A DNA stretch of 33,574 nt from SIG588 sp045599305 (GCA_045599305.1 JAZRVU010000080.1:1-33574), one strand, 5' to 3'; counted from the first letter of the stretch, positions 16,210 through 25,484 are shown. Notes: generated from the sequence alone by a model not told the origin. Numbers and translations: made by a program.

Positions 16210-17985
16210 ATGGTATTCGGAAGAAACATCAATCGCTACTACTTGAAATACGGGCCGATGCTGGTGCTGGGACTGCTGGCACTGTTATTGGTAGACTATA
16301 TGCAGCTCAAGATCCCCGAGTTATATAAACTGGTGCTCAACGGGCTGAACGCCCAGCCGGTGGAATTGAACGGTGTAGTCGTCCCGTTCGACATGAACTT
16401 TCTGCTCGACCAGATCTGCCGGCCGCTGATCTTCATTATTCTCTCGCTGGTGGTGGGGCGCTTTCTGTGGCGTGTCTGCTTCTTCGGCAGCGCCATCAAG
16501 ATGGAAGCCGATATGCGCGCCCGGATGTTCGACCACTGCAAGGAGCTTTCGCAGCAGTACTATCAGGTGAACAAGGTCGGCAATCTCATGTCCCTGTTCA
16601 CCAACGACCTCGAAACCGTGCAGGACTGCTTCGGCTCCGGCGTGCTGATGCTGTTTGACGCTTTGGCACTGGGCGGCATGGCACTGGTCAAAATGACCCG
16701 TATGAACTGGCTGCTCACCCTCTTTTCCCTTATTCCGATGCTGTTTTTGCTGGTCGCGGCCACGCTGGTCGGCCAGTATCTGACGAAGAAATGGGAAAAG
16801 CGGCAGGAGGTCTTTTCCGAACTTTCCGATTTTTCGCAAGAGAATTTCTCCGGCATCGCCGTGATCAAGGCGTTCGTCAAAGAGTCCAAGGAACTGCTGG
16901 CGTTTCGCAAACTCAACCGCAAAAACGAGGATGTCAATGTGGAATATGTGCGCATCTCCGCCATTTTCAACATTATGATCAACCTGTTCGTGGGCACCGT
17001 CATGTGCATCATTCTCGGCTACGGCGGTTATCTGGTCTATAACGGCACCTTCAACGCCGGCGAACTGCTGGAATTCGTCAGTTATTTCAACTCCATCATC
17101 TGGCCGATCATGGCCATTTCCGAACTCATCGAAATGCAGTCCCGCGGCAGAGCCTCCGTCAAGCGCATTGATGAACTGCTGGACGCCGGGATCGACGTGA
17201 AAGACCGCGAAGGCGTGCAGGATGTGGAGACCCTCACAGGCGAGATCGAATTCCGTGACCTCACCTTCCGGTATCCCGACCGCAACTACGATATTCTGGA
17301 ACACATCTCCTTCCACATCAAAGCAGGCGAAAATGTCGGTATCATCGGCAAGACCGGTGCCGGCAAATCCACCGTGGTCGACCTTATCCTGCGCACGTAT
17401 AACGTGCCGGACGGTACCATCTTCCTGGACGGCATCGACATCAACGATCTGCCCATCCGCACGGTGCGGAAATTCGCCGCCTATGTGCCGCAGGACAATT
17501 TCCTGTTCAGCGACACCATCGCCAGCAACATCGCCTTTGCCAGTGACACGGCCGACCGTGACGCGGTGAAAGCGGCCGCTCTGCTTGCCGATGTGGACAG
17601 CAACATTTCGGAGTTTCCGGACAGCTATGACACCGTGCTCGGCGAGCGCGGCGTGACCGTTTCGGGCGGGCAGAAGCAGCGCATCTCCATTGCCCGCGCC
17701 ATCATGAAAGAGGCCAACATCCTCATTCTGGACGACTCTGTCAGCGCGGTGGATACCGCGACCGAGGCGGTCATTCTCGACAATCTGCGCCGCAACCGTG
17801 CAGGCAAAACGACCATCCTGATCGCCCACCGTATCTCCACGGTGGAAAAGATGGATAAGATCCTCTTCTTCGATGACGGCCGTCTGCTGGCCGCCGGTAC
17901 ACATGACGAACTGCTGGCCACCTGCCCGGAATACAAGACCATGGTGGATCTGCAGAAACTGGAAGAAGAAAAGGAGGGGAACTGA
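16210..17985 (+). CDS. ABC exporter half-transporter with a degenerate catalytic site (subunit 1 of a heterodimer)
   Basis: 591 aa fused membrane and ATPase domains, of the multidrug/lipid exporter class. Hydrophobic helices at about 16-34, 70-92, 145-160, 168-190, 250-275 and 285-305. Walker A GKTGAGKST is at 380-388, signature VSGGQ at 484-488, and H540 is present. The residue after the Walker B aspartate is D509 (LILDDS), where the catalytic glutamate is expected. That change is typical of the inactive site in heterodimeric exporters such as TM287/288, BmrCD and LmrCD. The stop codon lies 1 base before the partner gene. AGGGAGG is close to the ATG. The substrate cannot be told from sequence. 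Confidence 0.92.
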   Translation: MVFGRNINRYYLKYGPMLVLGLLALLLVDYMQLKIPELYKLVLNGLNAQPVELNGVVVPFDMNFLLDQICRPLIFIILSLVVGRFLWRVCFFGSAIKMEADMRARMFDHCKELSQQYYQVNKVGNLMSLFTNDLETVQDCFGSGVLMLFDALALGGMALVKMTRMNWLLTLFSLIPMLFLLVAATLVGQYLTKKWEKRQEVFSELSDFSQENFSGIAVIKAFVKESKELLAFRKLNRKNEDVNVEYVRISAIFNIMINLFVGTVMCIILGYGGYLVYNGTFNAGELLEFVSYFNSIIWPIMAISELIEMQSRGRASVKRIDELLDAGIDVKDREGVQDVETLTGEIEFRDLTFRYPDRNYDILEHISFHIKAGENVGIIGKTGAGKSTVVDLILRTYNVPDGTIFLDGIDINDLPIRTVRKFAAYVPQDNFLFSDTIASNIAFASDTADRDAVKAAALLADVDSNISEFPDSYDTVLGERGVTVSGGQKQRISIARAIMKEANILILDDSVSAVDTATEAVILDNLRRNRAGKTTILIAHRISTVEKMDKILFFDDGRLLAAGTHDELLATCPEYKTMVDLQKLEEEKEGN

Positions 17986-17986
17986 T

Positions 17987-19879
17987 ATGTACGCATACTA
18001 TCCCCTGCTGGTCGTCGGCGGGATCGTCGGCTTCTTCGCCGCTGTTTTCATCCTGGCCTTTGCTCTGATGAAGGATAAAAAAGAAGCCATCGGTTTCGAC
18101 CGCAACATGAAAGACAGCGAACTGATCCGCCGTCTGCTGGTCTATGCCAAACCGCACACCGGCAGCTTCATCCTGGTCGGCCTGCTCACCCTCGTCTCCA
18201 TTGCCTATGATGTGACCTCTCCCCGCATCGTAGGTGACATCGAGGAAATGATCAAGGCGGATTTCGCTCTGAAAAAGCTGCTGATCTATGTGGCGGTCTA
18301 TGCCTCTATACTCATCATTTCCATGGCCTGCTCCTATTTTCAGCGCATCCTGCTGCAAAAGACCGGGCAGCGCATCATTTCCGCCATCCGCGAAGATCTG
18401 TTCGTCCACATCGAAAGCCTGTCGCACGATCAGCTCAACCACATCCCCGTCGGCAAACTGGTCACCCGTGTGACGAACGATACCAACGCCATTTCCATGA
18501 TGTTCACCAACATCATCGTCAATCTGCTGCGCAACGTGTTCGTGATCCTCGGTGTGGTGGCCGCCATGCTGATGCTCAACTATGAACTGGCGCTCATGGT
18601 GATGTGCTTCATGCCCTTCATTTTCCTGTTCACCATCATCTTCCGCAAGTTTTCACGGCGTGCCTATCGCCGTGTGAAGGACGGCACCACCGATATCAAC
18701 ACCTTCCTTTCGGAGAATCTCTCCGGCATGAAGATTACCCAGATCTTCAACCGCGAAGAACGCAAGATGCGGGAATTCAGTGAAAAGAACGACAAACTGG
18801 CCGAATCCAAACGGCAGGAGATCTTTGTGTTCAGCATTTTCCGTCCCGTGGTCTATATGCTCTACATCTCCTCTGTGCTCTGTCTGCTGTATCTCGGCGG
18901 CAAGGGCTACATCGACGGCACCGTCTTTTTAGGGCAGAGCATCACGAGCGGCACCGTTGTGGCGTTTTACATGTACATATCCAAATTCTTCGACCCGATC
19001 CAGAATCTGGCCGAGCAGTTCAACTGGCTGCAGTCGGCATTTGCCTCGGCGGAGAAGATCTTCACCATCTATGACATGGAGCCGGAGATCAAAGACGCAC
19101 CGGACGCCATCGAACTGGATCACGTGGAAGGACGCATTGAATTCTCCCATGTATGGTTTGCGTACAAGGATGAGGAATGGGTGCTCCGTGACGTGTCCTT
19201 TACCGTCGAGGCCGGCGAAACGGCCGCCTTCGTCGGATCCACCGGCGCGGGCAAGACCACCATTCTGGGGCTCATCTGCCGCAACTACGATATCCAGAAG
19301 GGGCAGATCCTTATCGACGGCATCGATATCCGCCGTATCCGCATCTCTTCCCTGCGCCGCCATTTCGGGCAGATGCTGCAGGATGTGTTCCTCTTCTCCG
19401 GCACCATCCGCAGCAACATCGCCCTGCGTGACGAAGGATACACCGACGAGGAGATCATGCAGGTCTGCCGTTATGTCAATGCCGACCACTTCATCGACAA
19501 ACTGGACAAGGGACTTGACGAAGAGGTGCGCGAACGCGGCAACAACTTCTCGGCCGGTCAGCGGCAGCTGCTCTCTTTTGCCCGCACCATTCTGCACCGT
19601 CCGGAGGTCATGATCCTTGACGAGGCCACCGCCAATATCGACACCGAAACGGAAGTGCTGATCCAGAATTCGCTGGAAAAGATGATGAGTATAGGCACGA
19701 TGCTCATGGTGGCACACCGTCTGTCCACCATCCAGCACGCTGATAAGATCTTCGTGCTCTCCCATGGGCAGATCATCGAAGATGGCAACCACTTTGAATT
19801 GCTGGCCAAAAAGGGCCGATATTATGACCTGTACGAGCTGCAATATCACAAAGACCAGTTGGCGGGAAAAATCAAATAA
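17987..19879 (+). CDS. ABC exporter half-transporter with canonical Walker B (subunit 2 of a heterodimer)
   Basis: 630 aa. It has an extra N-terminal hydrophobic segment (about 7-27) and a 20-residue link before the exporter membrane domain (about 55-345). Walker A GSTGAGKTT is at 417-425, Walker B MILDE with catalytic E546, and H577. Its signature motif is FSAGQ (521-525) instead of LSGGQ. In the dimer this altered signature would face the D509 site of subunit 1, so one site is degenerate on both sides and the other intact. The open frame reaches further upstream, but the ATG at 17987 is chosen: AAGGAGG is 9-11 bases away and it follows the upstream stop by one base. Confidence 0.92.
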   Translation: MYAYYPLLVVGGIVGFFAAVFILAFALMKDKKEAIGFDRNMKDSELIRRLLVYAKPHTGSFILVGLLTLVSIAYDVTSPRIVGDIEEMIKADFALKKLLIYVAVYASILIISMACSYFQRILLQKTGQRIISAIREDLFVHIESLSHDQLNHIPVGKLVTRVTNDTNAISMMFTNIIVNLLRNVFVILGVVAAMLMLNYELALMVMCFMPFIFLFTIIFRKFSRRAYRRVKDGTTDINTFLSENLSGMKITQIFNREERKMREFSEKNDKLAESKRQEIFVFSIFRPVVYMLYISSVLCLLYLGGKGYIDGTVFLGQSITSGTVVAFYMYISKFFDPIQNLAEQFNWLQSAFASAEKIFTIYDMEPEIKDAPDAIELDHVEGRIEFSHVWFAYKDEEWVLRDVSFTVEAGETAAFVGSTGAGKTTILGLICRNYDIQKGQILIDGIDIRRIRISSLRRHFGQMLQDVFLFSGTIRSNIALRDEGYTDEEIMQVCRYVNADHFIDKLDKGLDEEVRERGNNFSAGQRQLLSFARTILHRPEVMILDEATANIDTETEVLIQNSLEKMMSIGTMLMVAHRLSTIQHADKIFVLSHGQIIEDGNHFELLAKKGRYYDLYELQYHKDQLAGKIK

Positions 19880-19886
19880 TAAAAAA

Positions 19887-19921
19887 GGCGGCAAGTTTTG
19901 AATGAAACTTGCCGCCGTTTT
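19887..19921. terminator. Intrinsic terminator after the ABC exporter pair
   Basis: A perfect 12-bp stem GGCGGCAAGTTT (19887-19898) and AAACTTGCCGCC (19905-19916), loop TGAATG, then GTTTT. The A6 run before the stem gives a T run on the opposite strand, so it may act both ways. Confidence 0.88.
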
Positions 19922-19956
19922 GTGATAGCCGCCATACCGAAGGAGCAACTTGATAA

Positions 19957-20268
19957 ATCATAGCACGCATTAAGGAAGCGAAGGGAATTTCACAAAATAG
20001 TTTGTATACATATGATCATTATTCAATTGCAGACTTTCGCGCATTTCAATCTGTAAACGGCTGTACTCCTCATCAATATCTCATACAATGCCGCATATCC
20101 GAAGCCAAAAAACTGTTATGGTATTCCGAAAAAGATTTAGAAAGCGTTGCGGAAGAGTGCGGCTTCGGATATCAGCAATACTTCAGTCGGATATTCAAAA
20201 AAGAAACGGGGATTTCCCCCGGCAAATATCGAAGAGAATTCCGGCACAAGTATTCTGCGGAGGAATAA
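19957..20268 (+). pseudogene. Remnant of an AraC-family regulator (C-terminal DNA-binding part only)
   Basis: The frame from 19957 to the stop at 20266-20268 encodes the end of an AraC/XylS double helix-turn-helix: ADFRAFQSVNGCTPHQYL, then RISEAKKLL, then SVAEECGFGYQQYFSRIFKKETGISPGKYRRE. The first helix-turn-helix is partly missing and the whole sensor domain is absent. No ATG or ribosome binding site is present; the frame can only begin at a TTG (20002) without a Shine-Dalgarno. The DNA is visibly more AT-rich than its neighbours. It reads as a decayed or transferred fragment beside tRNA-Lys. A functional 88-aa mini-regulator is less likely but not excluded. Confidence 0.75.
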
Positions 20269-20309
20269 AAACGATAGGATATCCTTTTATGGCGAGTTCA
20301 AACCCTTAC

Positions 20310-20345
20310 AAAAAGAAAAAAGCCCCGACAAAATCGAAGCTTTTT
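20310..20345 (-). terminator. Intrinsic terminator of tRNA-Lys
   Basis: On the minus strand AAAAGCTTCGA pairs with TCGGGGCTTTT (11 bp including two G-U pairs), loop TTTTG, followed by a long T-rich tail (20310-20321). It lies 27 bases after the tRNA 3' end. A longer outer inverted repeat, CCCTTACAAAAAG at 20303-20315 with CTTTTTGTAAGGG at 20340-20352, can form a competing fold. Confidence 0.78.
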
Positions 20346-20371
20346 GTAAGGGCATCTTTGCCCTCAAATTA

Positions 20372-20447
20372 TGGTGACCCATCGGGGATTCGAACCCCGG
20401 ACACCTTGATTAAAAGTCAAGTGCTCTGCCAACTGAGCTAATGAGTC
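20372..20447 (-). tRNA. tRNA-Lys (anticodon TTT)
   Basis: 76 nt with encoded CCA. The acceptor stem GACTCAT pairs with ATGGGTC (one T-G pair), the discriminator is A, the D arm contains AGCTCAGTTGG, the anticodon stem-loop is CTTGA-CTTTTAA-TCAAG, and the T arm CCGGGGTTCGAATCCCCG ends next to the acceptor stem. It has its own perfect promoter and terminator, so it is a single-gene unit. Confidence 0.97.
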
Positions 20448-20466
20448 GTTTTTTGAACGCTTTGAT

Positions 20467-20495
20467 ATTATATCGGATTTTCATGGGATTGTCAA
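20467..20495 (-). promoter_or_regulatory. SigA-type promoter of tRNA-Lys
   Basis: On the minus strand TTGACA (20490-20495), a 17-base spacer and TATAAT (20467-20472): a perfect consensus promoter, as expected for a stable RNA gene. The 5' end of the tRNA lies 20 bases downstream of the -10 box. Confidence 0.88.
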
Positions 20496-20551
20496 CCCCT
20501 ATTTTGGGTTTTCATAGGAAAAGATATACATTTTGTGTGTTACGGTTTTTC

Positions 20552-20580
20552 TTGACAATCGGCCGACAACGCATTATACT
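20552..20580 (+). promoter_or_regulatory. SigA-type promoter of the type III glutamine synthetase
   Basis: TTGACA (20552-20557), a 17-base spacer and TATACT (20575-20580). The leader is about 40 bases and holds no visible riboswitch. The -35 boxes of this and of the divergent tRNA promoter are 56 bases apart. Confidence 0.85.
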
Positions 20581-20628
20581 AAAATATATATTTCCATTTT
20601 TTGCATTGCAGGGTTTAGGAGGGTATTT

Positions 20629-22719
20629 ATGAACTTTCCGGAAGAATTCGGTTGCATGGTTTTCAACGACCGTGTGATGAAACAGCGTCTGCCGGCGGAG
20701 GTCTATGCCGCGCTGCGCAAGACGATGGCCAACGGCCGTTCGCTGGATATCAGCGTGGCCAGTGTGGTAGCCAATGAGATGAAGGATTGGGCTATCGAAA
20801 ACGGGGCCACGCACTTCACCCATTGGTTCCAGCCGATGACGGGCATCACCGCCGAAAAGCACGACAGTTTTCTGTCGCCCGGGCGCGACGGTCATGCTAT
20901 CATGGAGTTTTCCGGCAAAGAACTCATCAAGGGCGAGCCGGATGCGTCCTCCTTCCCCTCCGGCGGCCTGCGTGCCACTTTTGAAGCACGCGGCTACACC
21001 GCGTGGGACGCCACCTCCTATGCCTTCATCAAAAATCACACGCTCTGCATCCCTACCGCCTTCTGCTCCTACGGCGGCGAAGCACTGGATAAGAAGACGC
21101 CGCTCCTGCGTTCCATGGAGGCGGTCAACCGTCAGGCACTGCGGGTACTGAAGCTGTTCGGGCACGAGGATGTATCGGTGGTGCGCACCACCGTGGGCGC
21201 CGAGCAGGAATATTTCCTCATCGACAAAGAGATGTTCGACCAACGCCGTGATCTGCGCTACACCGGGCGCACGCTCTTCGGTGCCAAGCCGCCCAAGGGG
21301 CAGGAAATGGACGACCACTATTTCGGCGCTCTCAAGCCCCGTGTGGCCGCATTTATGCGGGATCTGGACGAAGAATTGTGGAAGCTGGGCATCTATGCCA
21401 AGACCGAACACAATGAGGCGGCTCCCTCGCAGCACGAACTGGCGCCGGTCTATTCCACCACCAATATTTCTACCGACCACAATCAGCTCACCATGGAGTT
21501 GATGAAAATGGTCGCCGGGCGCCACAACATGGTGTGTATCCTGCACGAGAAGCCCTTTGAGGGCGTGAACGGCAGCGGCAAGCACAACAACTGGTCACTT
21601 TCCACCGACACCGGCCTCAACCTGTTCGAGCCCGGTCAGACCCCGCATGAGAATGCCCAGTTCCTGTTGTTCCTCTGCGCCGTCATCAAGGCTGTAGACG
21701 ATTATCAGGATCTGCTGCGCATTTCGGTCGCCAGCGCGAGCAACGACCACCGTCTAGGCGCCAATGAGGCACCGCCGGCCATTGTATCTATCTTCCTCGG
21801 TGAAGAACTGACCGACATTCTGGAGGCGATCGAGAGCGGCCGTCCCTACAGTGCCAAAGAGACCGTGACCATGAAGGTCGGTGTACATACCCTGCCGCGT
21901 TTCCCCAAAGACACCACCGACCGCAACCGCACCTCCCCCTTCGCCTTCACCGGCAACAAGTTCGAATTCCGCATGCCCGGCTCCTCCGCCTCCATTGCCG
22001 GCCCCAATATCGTACTGAACACGGCGGTGGCGGAATCGCTGGCTCAGTTTGCGGACGAACTGGAAGGGGCCGAGGACTTCAATGAGTCCCTGCATAAGCT
22101 GATCCAGAAAACGGTGCATGACCACAAGCGCATCATTTTCAACGGCAACGGCTATAATGATGCGTGGGTAGCCGAAGCACAAGCGCGCGGACTTTTGAAT
22201 CTGGCCACCACACCGGATGCACTCCCCTATATGCTGCATCCCAAAAATGTGACGCTCTTTGAAAAACATCGCGTCTTCACGGAAAAAGAACTGTGTGCGC
22301 GTCACGAGATCTATCACGAGATCTACTGCAAGACGATCAATATCGAAGCCCTCTCCATGGTGAAAATGGCACGGCGTGATATTCTCCCCGCCATTCTCGC
22401 CTACACAAAAGATCTGAGCGATACGCTTACCGCCAAAAAAGCGGCTATTTCGGGTGTTTCGTGCCTGGCAGAGGAAGAACTCATCCGCAAACTGGCGGAC
22501 GGCTCTGCCGCCCTTTACGCGGCCATACAGGCGCTTGATGAGGCGGTTTCTGCCGCAGTGCAGTTCAGCGAGGCTGCCAAACTCGCCGTGTATTTCAAGG
22601 AGACCGTCCTTCCCGCTATGGAGCAGGTGCGCACCGTGGCGGACGACATGGAACTGCTCACCGCCAAAAAATACTGGCCCTATCCCTCCTGCGGCGATCT
22701 GCTCTTCAGCATTATGTAA
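20629..22719 (+). CDS. glnN: Glutamine synthetase type III
   Basis: ATP-dependent condensation of ammonia with glutamate to glutamine; main ammonia assimilation route in the cytoplasm. The protein is 696 aa, the length of GSIII (GSI and GSII are about 350-470). GSIII-type motifs: an N-terminal FGCMVFNDRVMKQRLP, THWFQPMTGITAEKHD at about 63-78, metal-binding EHNEAAPSQHELAPVY from about residue 260, nucleotide-binding GSGKHNNWSLST near 314-325, NDHRLGANEAPPAI near 373, and FTGNKFEFR near 441. The frame opens upstream, but the ATG at 20629 has AGGAGGG 5 bases away. It is a single-gene unit with its own promoter and terminator. No glnB or glnR gene or nitrogen-regulator site was recognised nearby. 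Confidence 0.96.
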   Translation: MNFPEEFGCMVFNDRVMKQRLPAEVYAALRKTMANGRSLDISVASVVANEMKDWAIENGATHFTHWFQPMTGITAEKHDSFLSPGRDGHAIMEFSGKELIKGEPDASSFPSGGLRATFEARGYTAWDATSYAFIKNHTLCIPTAFCSYGGEALDKKTPLLRSMEAVNRQALRVLKLFGHEDVSVVRTTVGAEQEYFLIDKEMFDQRRDLRYTGRTLFGAKPPKGQEMDDHYFGALKPRVAAFMRDLDEELWKLGIYAKTEHNEAAPSQHELAPVYSTTNISTDHNQLTMELMKMVAGRHNMVCILHEKPFEGVNGSGKHNNWSLSTDTGLNLFEPGQTPHENAQFLLFLCAVIKAVDDYQDLLRISVASASNDHRLGANEAPPAIVSIFLGEELTDILEAIESGRPYSAKETVTMKVGVHTLPRFPKDTTDRNRTSPFAFTGNKFEFRMPGSSASIAGPNIVLNTAVAESLAQFADELEGAEDFNESLHKLIQKTVHDHKRIIFNGNGYNDAWVAEAQARGLLNLATTPDALPYMLHPKNVTLFEKHRVFTEKELCARHEIYHEIYCKTINIEALSMVKMARRDILPAILAYTKDLSDTLTAKKAAISGVSCLAEEELIRKLADGSAALYAAIQALDEAVSAAVQFSEAAKLAVYFKETVLPAMEQVRTVADDMELLTAKKYWPYPSCGDLLFSIM

Positions 22720-22730
22720 GACTGATAACC

Positions 22731-22776
22731 AAAACAGCGCGTGCGCCATACGGCACACGCGCTGTTTTCATTTTTT
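22731..22776. terminator. Bidirectional intrinsic terminator between glnN and valS
   Basis: AAAACAGCGCGTG (22731-22743) pairs perfectly with CACGCGCTGTTTT (22756-22768). The inner GCC/GGC can extend the stem past one mismatch. A T tract follows to 22776, and the leading AAAA gives Ts on the other strand, serving the converging valS gene. Confidence 0.9.
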
Positions 22777-22777
22777 A

Positions 22778-25471
22778 TTACGCAAATGCGGCCATGCTCT
22801 GCTCCAGAAGCGCCAGTTTCTCCTGCAGACGGGCGGCATTTTCACGGGCGCCGTTCACCACGGCCTCGGGGGCTTTATCGGTGAAGGCCTTGTTGTTCAG
22901 GCGGGCCAGCACACCGTCGAGCTGCTTTTGCACGCCCTCTTTTTCTTTTTGCAGGCGAGCCAGCTCGGCTTCCTTGTCCACCAGTTCCTCCAGCGGGATC
23001 TTGATGGTGGCATCGGTGGTGACGATATTGACGGTACCGTCGATATCGAACTTCTCGCCCACCTTCACCTCGGCGGCAGAGGCCAGTTTCTGCAGGAACA
23101 CGGTGCCGTCGACAAAGGTGTCGGCAAAGGCGGTTTCGATGAACAGGTCAGCCTTCTTGGAGGGCGGCACGTTCATTTCGGCACGGCGGTTGCGGATGGC
23201 ACGGATCGCCTCCATCAGGCGCTCCATCTCCTTTTCCTCGGCCGGGAAATCCAGTGCGGCGTCATACTGCGGCCATGCGGTGCGCATCAGCGTCTCGCCT
23301 TCGTGCGGCAGTGTCTGCCAGATCTCTTCGGTGATGAACGGCATGAACGGATGCAGCAGCTGCAGCATACCGGTCATGACCCACACCAGCACCTGACGCG
23401 CCGCACCGGCGTTTTCGCCCTGCAGACGCGGCTTGCACAGTTCGATGTACCAGTCGCAGTAACTGTCCCAGATAAAGTCGTAGAGCTTCTGCACGGCGAT
23501 ACCGAGCTCGAATTTTTCCAGATTCTCCGTCACCGCCTTGGTGAGCGAATTGAACTTGGAAAGGATCCACTTGTCCTCGGTAGTCAGCGTTTCGGGCAGG
23601 CAAAGCGGCACATCGTTTTCGCCGATGTTCATGAGGATAAAGCGCGCAGCGTTCCAGATCTTGTTGGCAAAATTACGCGACGCCTCCACCTTGTCGGGCA
23701 TGAAGCGCATATCATTCCCGGGGCTGTTGCCGGTGGCCAGCATAAAGCGCAGTGCATCGGCGCCGTACTGGTCGATGACCTCCAGCGGATCGACACCGTT
23801 GCCCAGCGATTTAGACATCTTGCGTCCCTGTGCATCCCGCACCAGACCGTGGATCAGCACCGTGTTGAAGGGCGCTTTGCCGGTGTAGGCCAGGCCGGAG
23901 AAGATCATGCGGCTCACCCAGAAACCGATGATATCGTAGCCGGTGACCAGCGTATTGGTGGGATAGAAATAGGAGAGTTCGGGCGTCTCATCCGGCCAGC
24001 CCATGGTGGAGAACGGCCACAGGGCAGACGAGAACCAGGTATCCAGCGTATCGGGATCCTGCGTCATATGCGTACCGCCGCACTTCGGGCAGACAGCCGG
24101 TGCCTCTTTGGCTACGACCGTTTCGCCGCAATCGTCGCAATACCACGCGGGAATGCGGTGACCCCACCACAACTGACGGGAAATGCACCAGTCACGGGTA
24201 CCGCGCATCCAGTTGATGTAATTCTTCGTAAAGCGTTCCGGCACAAAGGTGATCTCGCCTTTTTCCACCGCTTCGATGGCGGGACCGGCCAGAGGCTCCA
24301 TGCGCACGAACCACTGCTTGGACACCATCGGCTCGATGGTGGAATGGCAGCGATAACAGGTGCCCACATCGTGCTTGAGATCTTCCACTTCCTTGAGATA
24401 TCCGCCGGCCTCCAGATCTTCAAGGATCGCCTTGCGGGCCTCCAGCGTGGTCATACCGGCATATTTGCCGCAATCCAGCACCCGCGGCTCATCCACCGTG
24501 GCGCGGCCGGAAGCAATAAGTTCGTCGGCGGCGGCCTTATCGGCGGCACCGGTCATGCGACCGTCATAGGTGAAGACACGGATGACGGGCAGATCGTGAC
24601 GGCGGCCGACCTCAAAGTCGTTCGGGTCGTGTGCGGGGGTGATCTTCACCACGCCGGTACCCTTGGTCATATCGGCGTGTTCATCGCAGACGATGGGGAT
24701 CTCCTTGTCGAGCAGCGGCAGGATCACATGGCAGCCGTGCAGATGCGCATAGCGCTCATCCTCGCTGTTGATTGCCACGGCGGTATCGCCCAGCATCGTT
24801 TCGGGACGGGTGGTGGCCAGTTCCAGCTTCTCCCCCGTCTCCTTCACGGTGTAGAGCAGATGCCAGAAATGGCCGTCCTTCTCGTCATATTCCACCTCGG
24901 CATCGGAGATGGAGGTGTTGCACTTCGGGCACCAGTTCACCATACGGTTGCCGCGGTAGATCAGATCCTGCTCATAAAGGCGCACAAATACCTCTTTGAC
25001 CGCCTTGGAGCAGCCCTCGTCCATGGTGAAGCGCTCACGCTTCCAGTCGCAGGAGGAGCCGATTTTTTTCAGCTGGGACACAATGCGCCCGCCGTACGTC
25101 TCCTTCCACTTCCACGCGCGCTCCAAAAATGCCTCACGGCCGATCTGCTCTTTGGTGATTCCCTCTTTGCGCATGGCCTCCACGATCTTCGCCTCGGTGG
25201 CAATGGAGGCGTGGTCGGTGCCGGGCATCCACAGGGCTTCGTAGCCCTGCATACGGCGCCAGCGGATCAGGATATCCTGCAGTGTATTGTCCAGCGCGTG
25301 ACCCATGTGCAGCTGACCGGTGATATTCGGCGGCGGCATCACAATGGTATAGGGTGTCTTTTTCGAGGAAGCGTCGGCGGCAAAATAATTGCCGTCCTGC
25401 CAGAACTGATAAATTCTGTCTTCCACTTCACGCGGCTCATACGTTTTAGCCAATTCTTTTCTCTTTGACAT
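22778..25471 (-). CDS. valS: Valyl-tRNA synthetase
   Basis: Class I aminoacyl-tRNA synthetase charging tRNA-Val, with editing of threonine. It is 897 aa, the normal bacterial length. Seen: PPPNITGQLHMGHAL with the HIGH-type motif HMGH at 55-58; two CxxC-type zinc-binding stretches (CPKCNTS, and CDDCG followed by CPKCGG); the KMSKS motif near residue 550 in RKMSKSLGNGVDP; and a C-terminal Lys/Glu-rich coiled coil that contacts tRNA. The frame extends to 25600, but the ATG at 25471 has AAGGAG 9 bases upstream; the ATG at 25480 abuts that site and cannot use it. It follows prfC by 13 bases, so the two are probably co-transcribed. No T-box leader is present. Confidence 0.97.
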   Translation of the reverse strand: MSKRKELAKTYEPREVEDRIYQFWQDGNYFAADASSKKTPYTIVMPPPNITGQLHMGHALDNTLQDILIRWRRMQGYEALWMPGTDHASIATEAKIVEAMRKEGITKEQIGREAFLERAWKWKETYGGRIVSQLKKIGSSCDWKRERFTMDEGCSKAVKEVFVRLYEQDLIYRGNRMVNWCPKCNTSISDAEVEYDEKDGHFWHLLYTVKETGEKLELATTRPETMLGDTAVAINSEDERYAHLHGCHVILPLLDKEIPIVCDEHADMTKGTGVVKITPAHDPNDFEVGRRHDLPVIRVFTYDGRMTGAADKAAADELIASGRATVDEPRVLDCGKYAGMTTLEARKAILEDLEAGGYLKEVEDLKHDVGTCYRCHSTIEPMVSKQWFVRMEPLAGPAIEAVEKGEITFVPERFTKNYINWMRGTRDWCISRQLWWGHRIPAWYCDDCGETVVAKEAPAVCPKCGGTHMTQDPDTLDTWFSSALWPFSTMGWPDETPELSYFYPTNTLVTGYDIIGFWVSRMIFSGLAYTGKAPFNTVLIHGLVRDAQGRKMSKSLGNGVDPLEVIDQYGADALRFMLATGNSPGNDMRFMPDKVEASRNFANKIWNAARFILMNIGENDVPLCLPETLTTEDKWILSKFNSLTKAVTENLEKFELGIAVQKLYDFIWDSYCDWYIELCKPRLQGENAGAARQVLVWVMTGMLQLLHPFMPFITEEIWQTLPHEGETLMRTAWPQYDAALDFPAEEKEMERLMEAIRAIRNRRAEMNVPPSKKADLFIETAFADTFVDGTVFLQKLASAAEVKVGEKFDIDGTVNIVTTDATIKIPLEELVDKEAELARLQKEKEGVQKQLDGVLARLNNKAFTDKAPEAVVNGARENAARLQEKLALLEQSMAAFA

Positions 25472-25484
25472 GTGTATCATCTCC

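Noticed and set aside
20372..20447. Attachment site formed by a duplicated tRNA-Lys 3' end
   Set aside because: I looked for a second copy of the T-arm/acceptor segment near the AraC remnant and found none in the window.
22454..25468. Plus-strand open frame of 1004 codons opposite valS
   Set aside because: Antisense to a clear ValRS with all signature motifs and no ribosome binding site or family match of its own.
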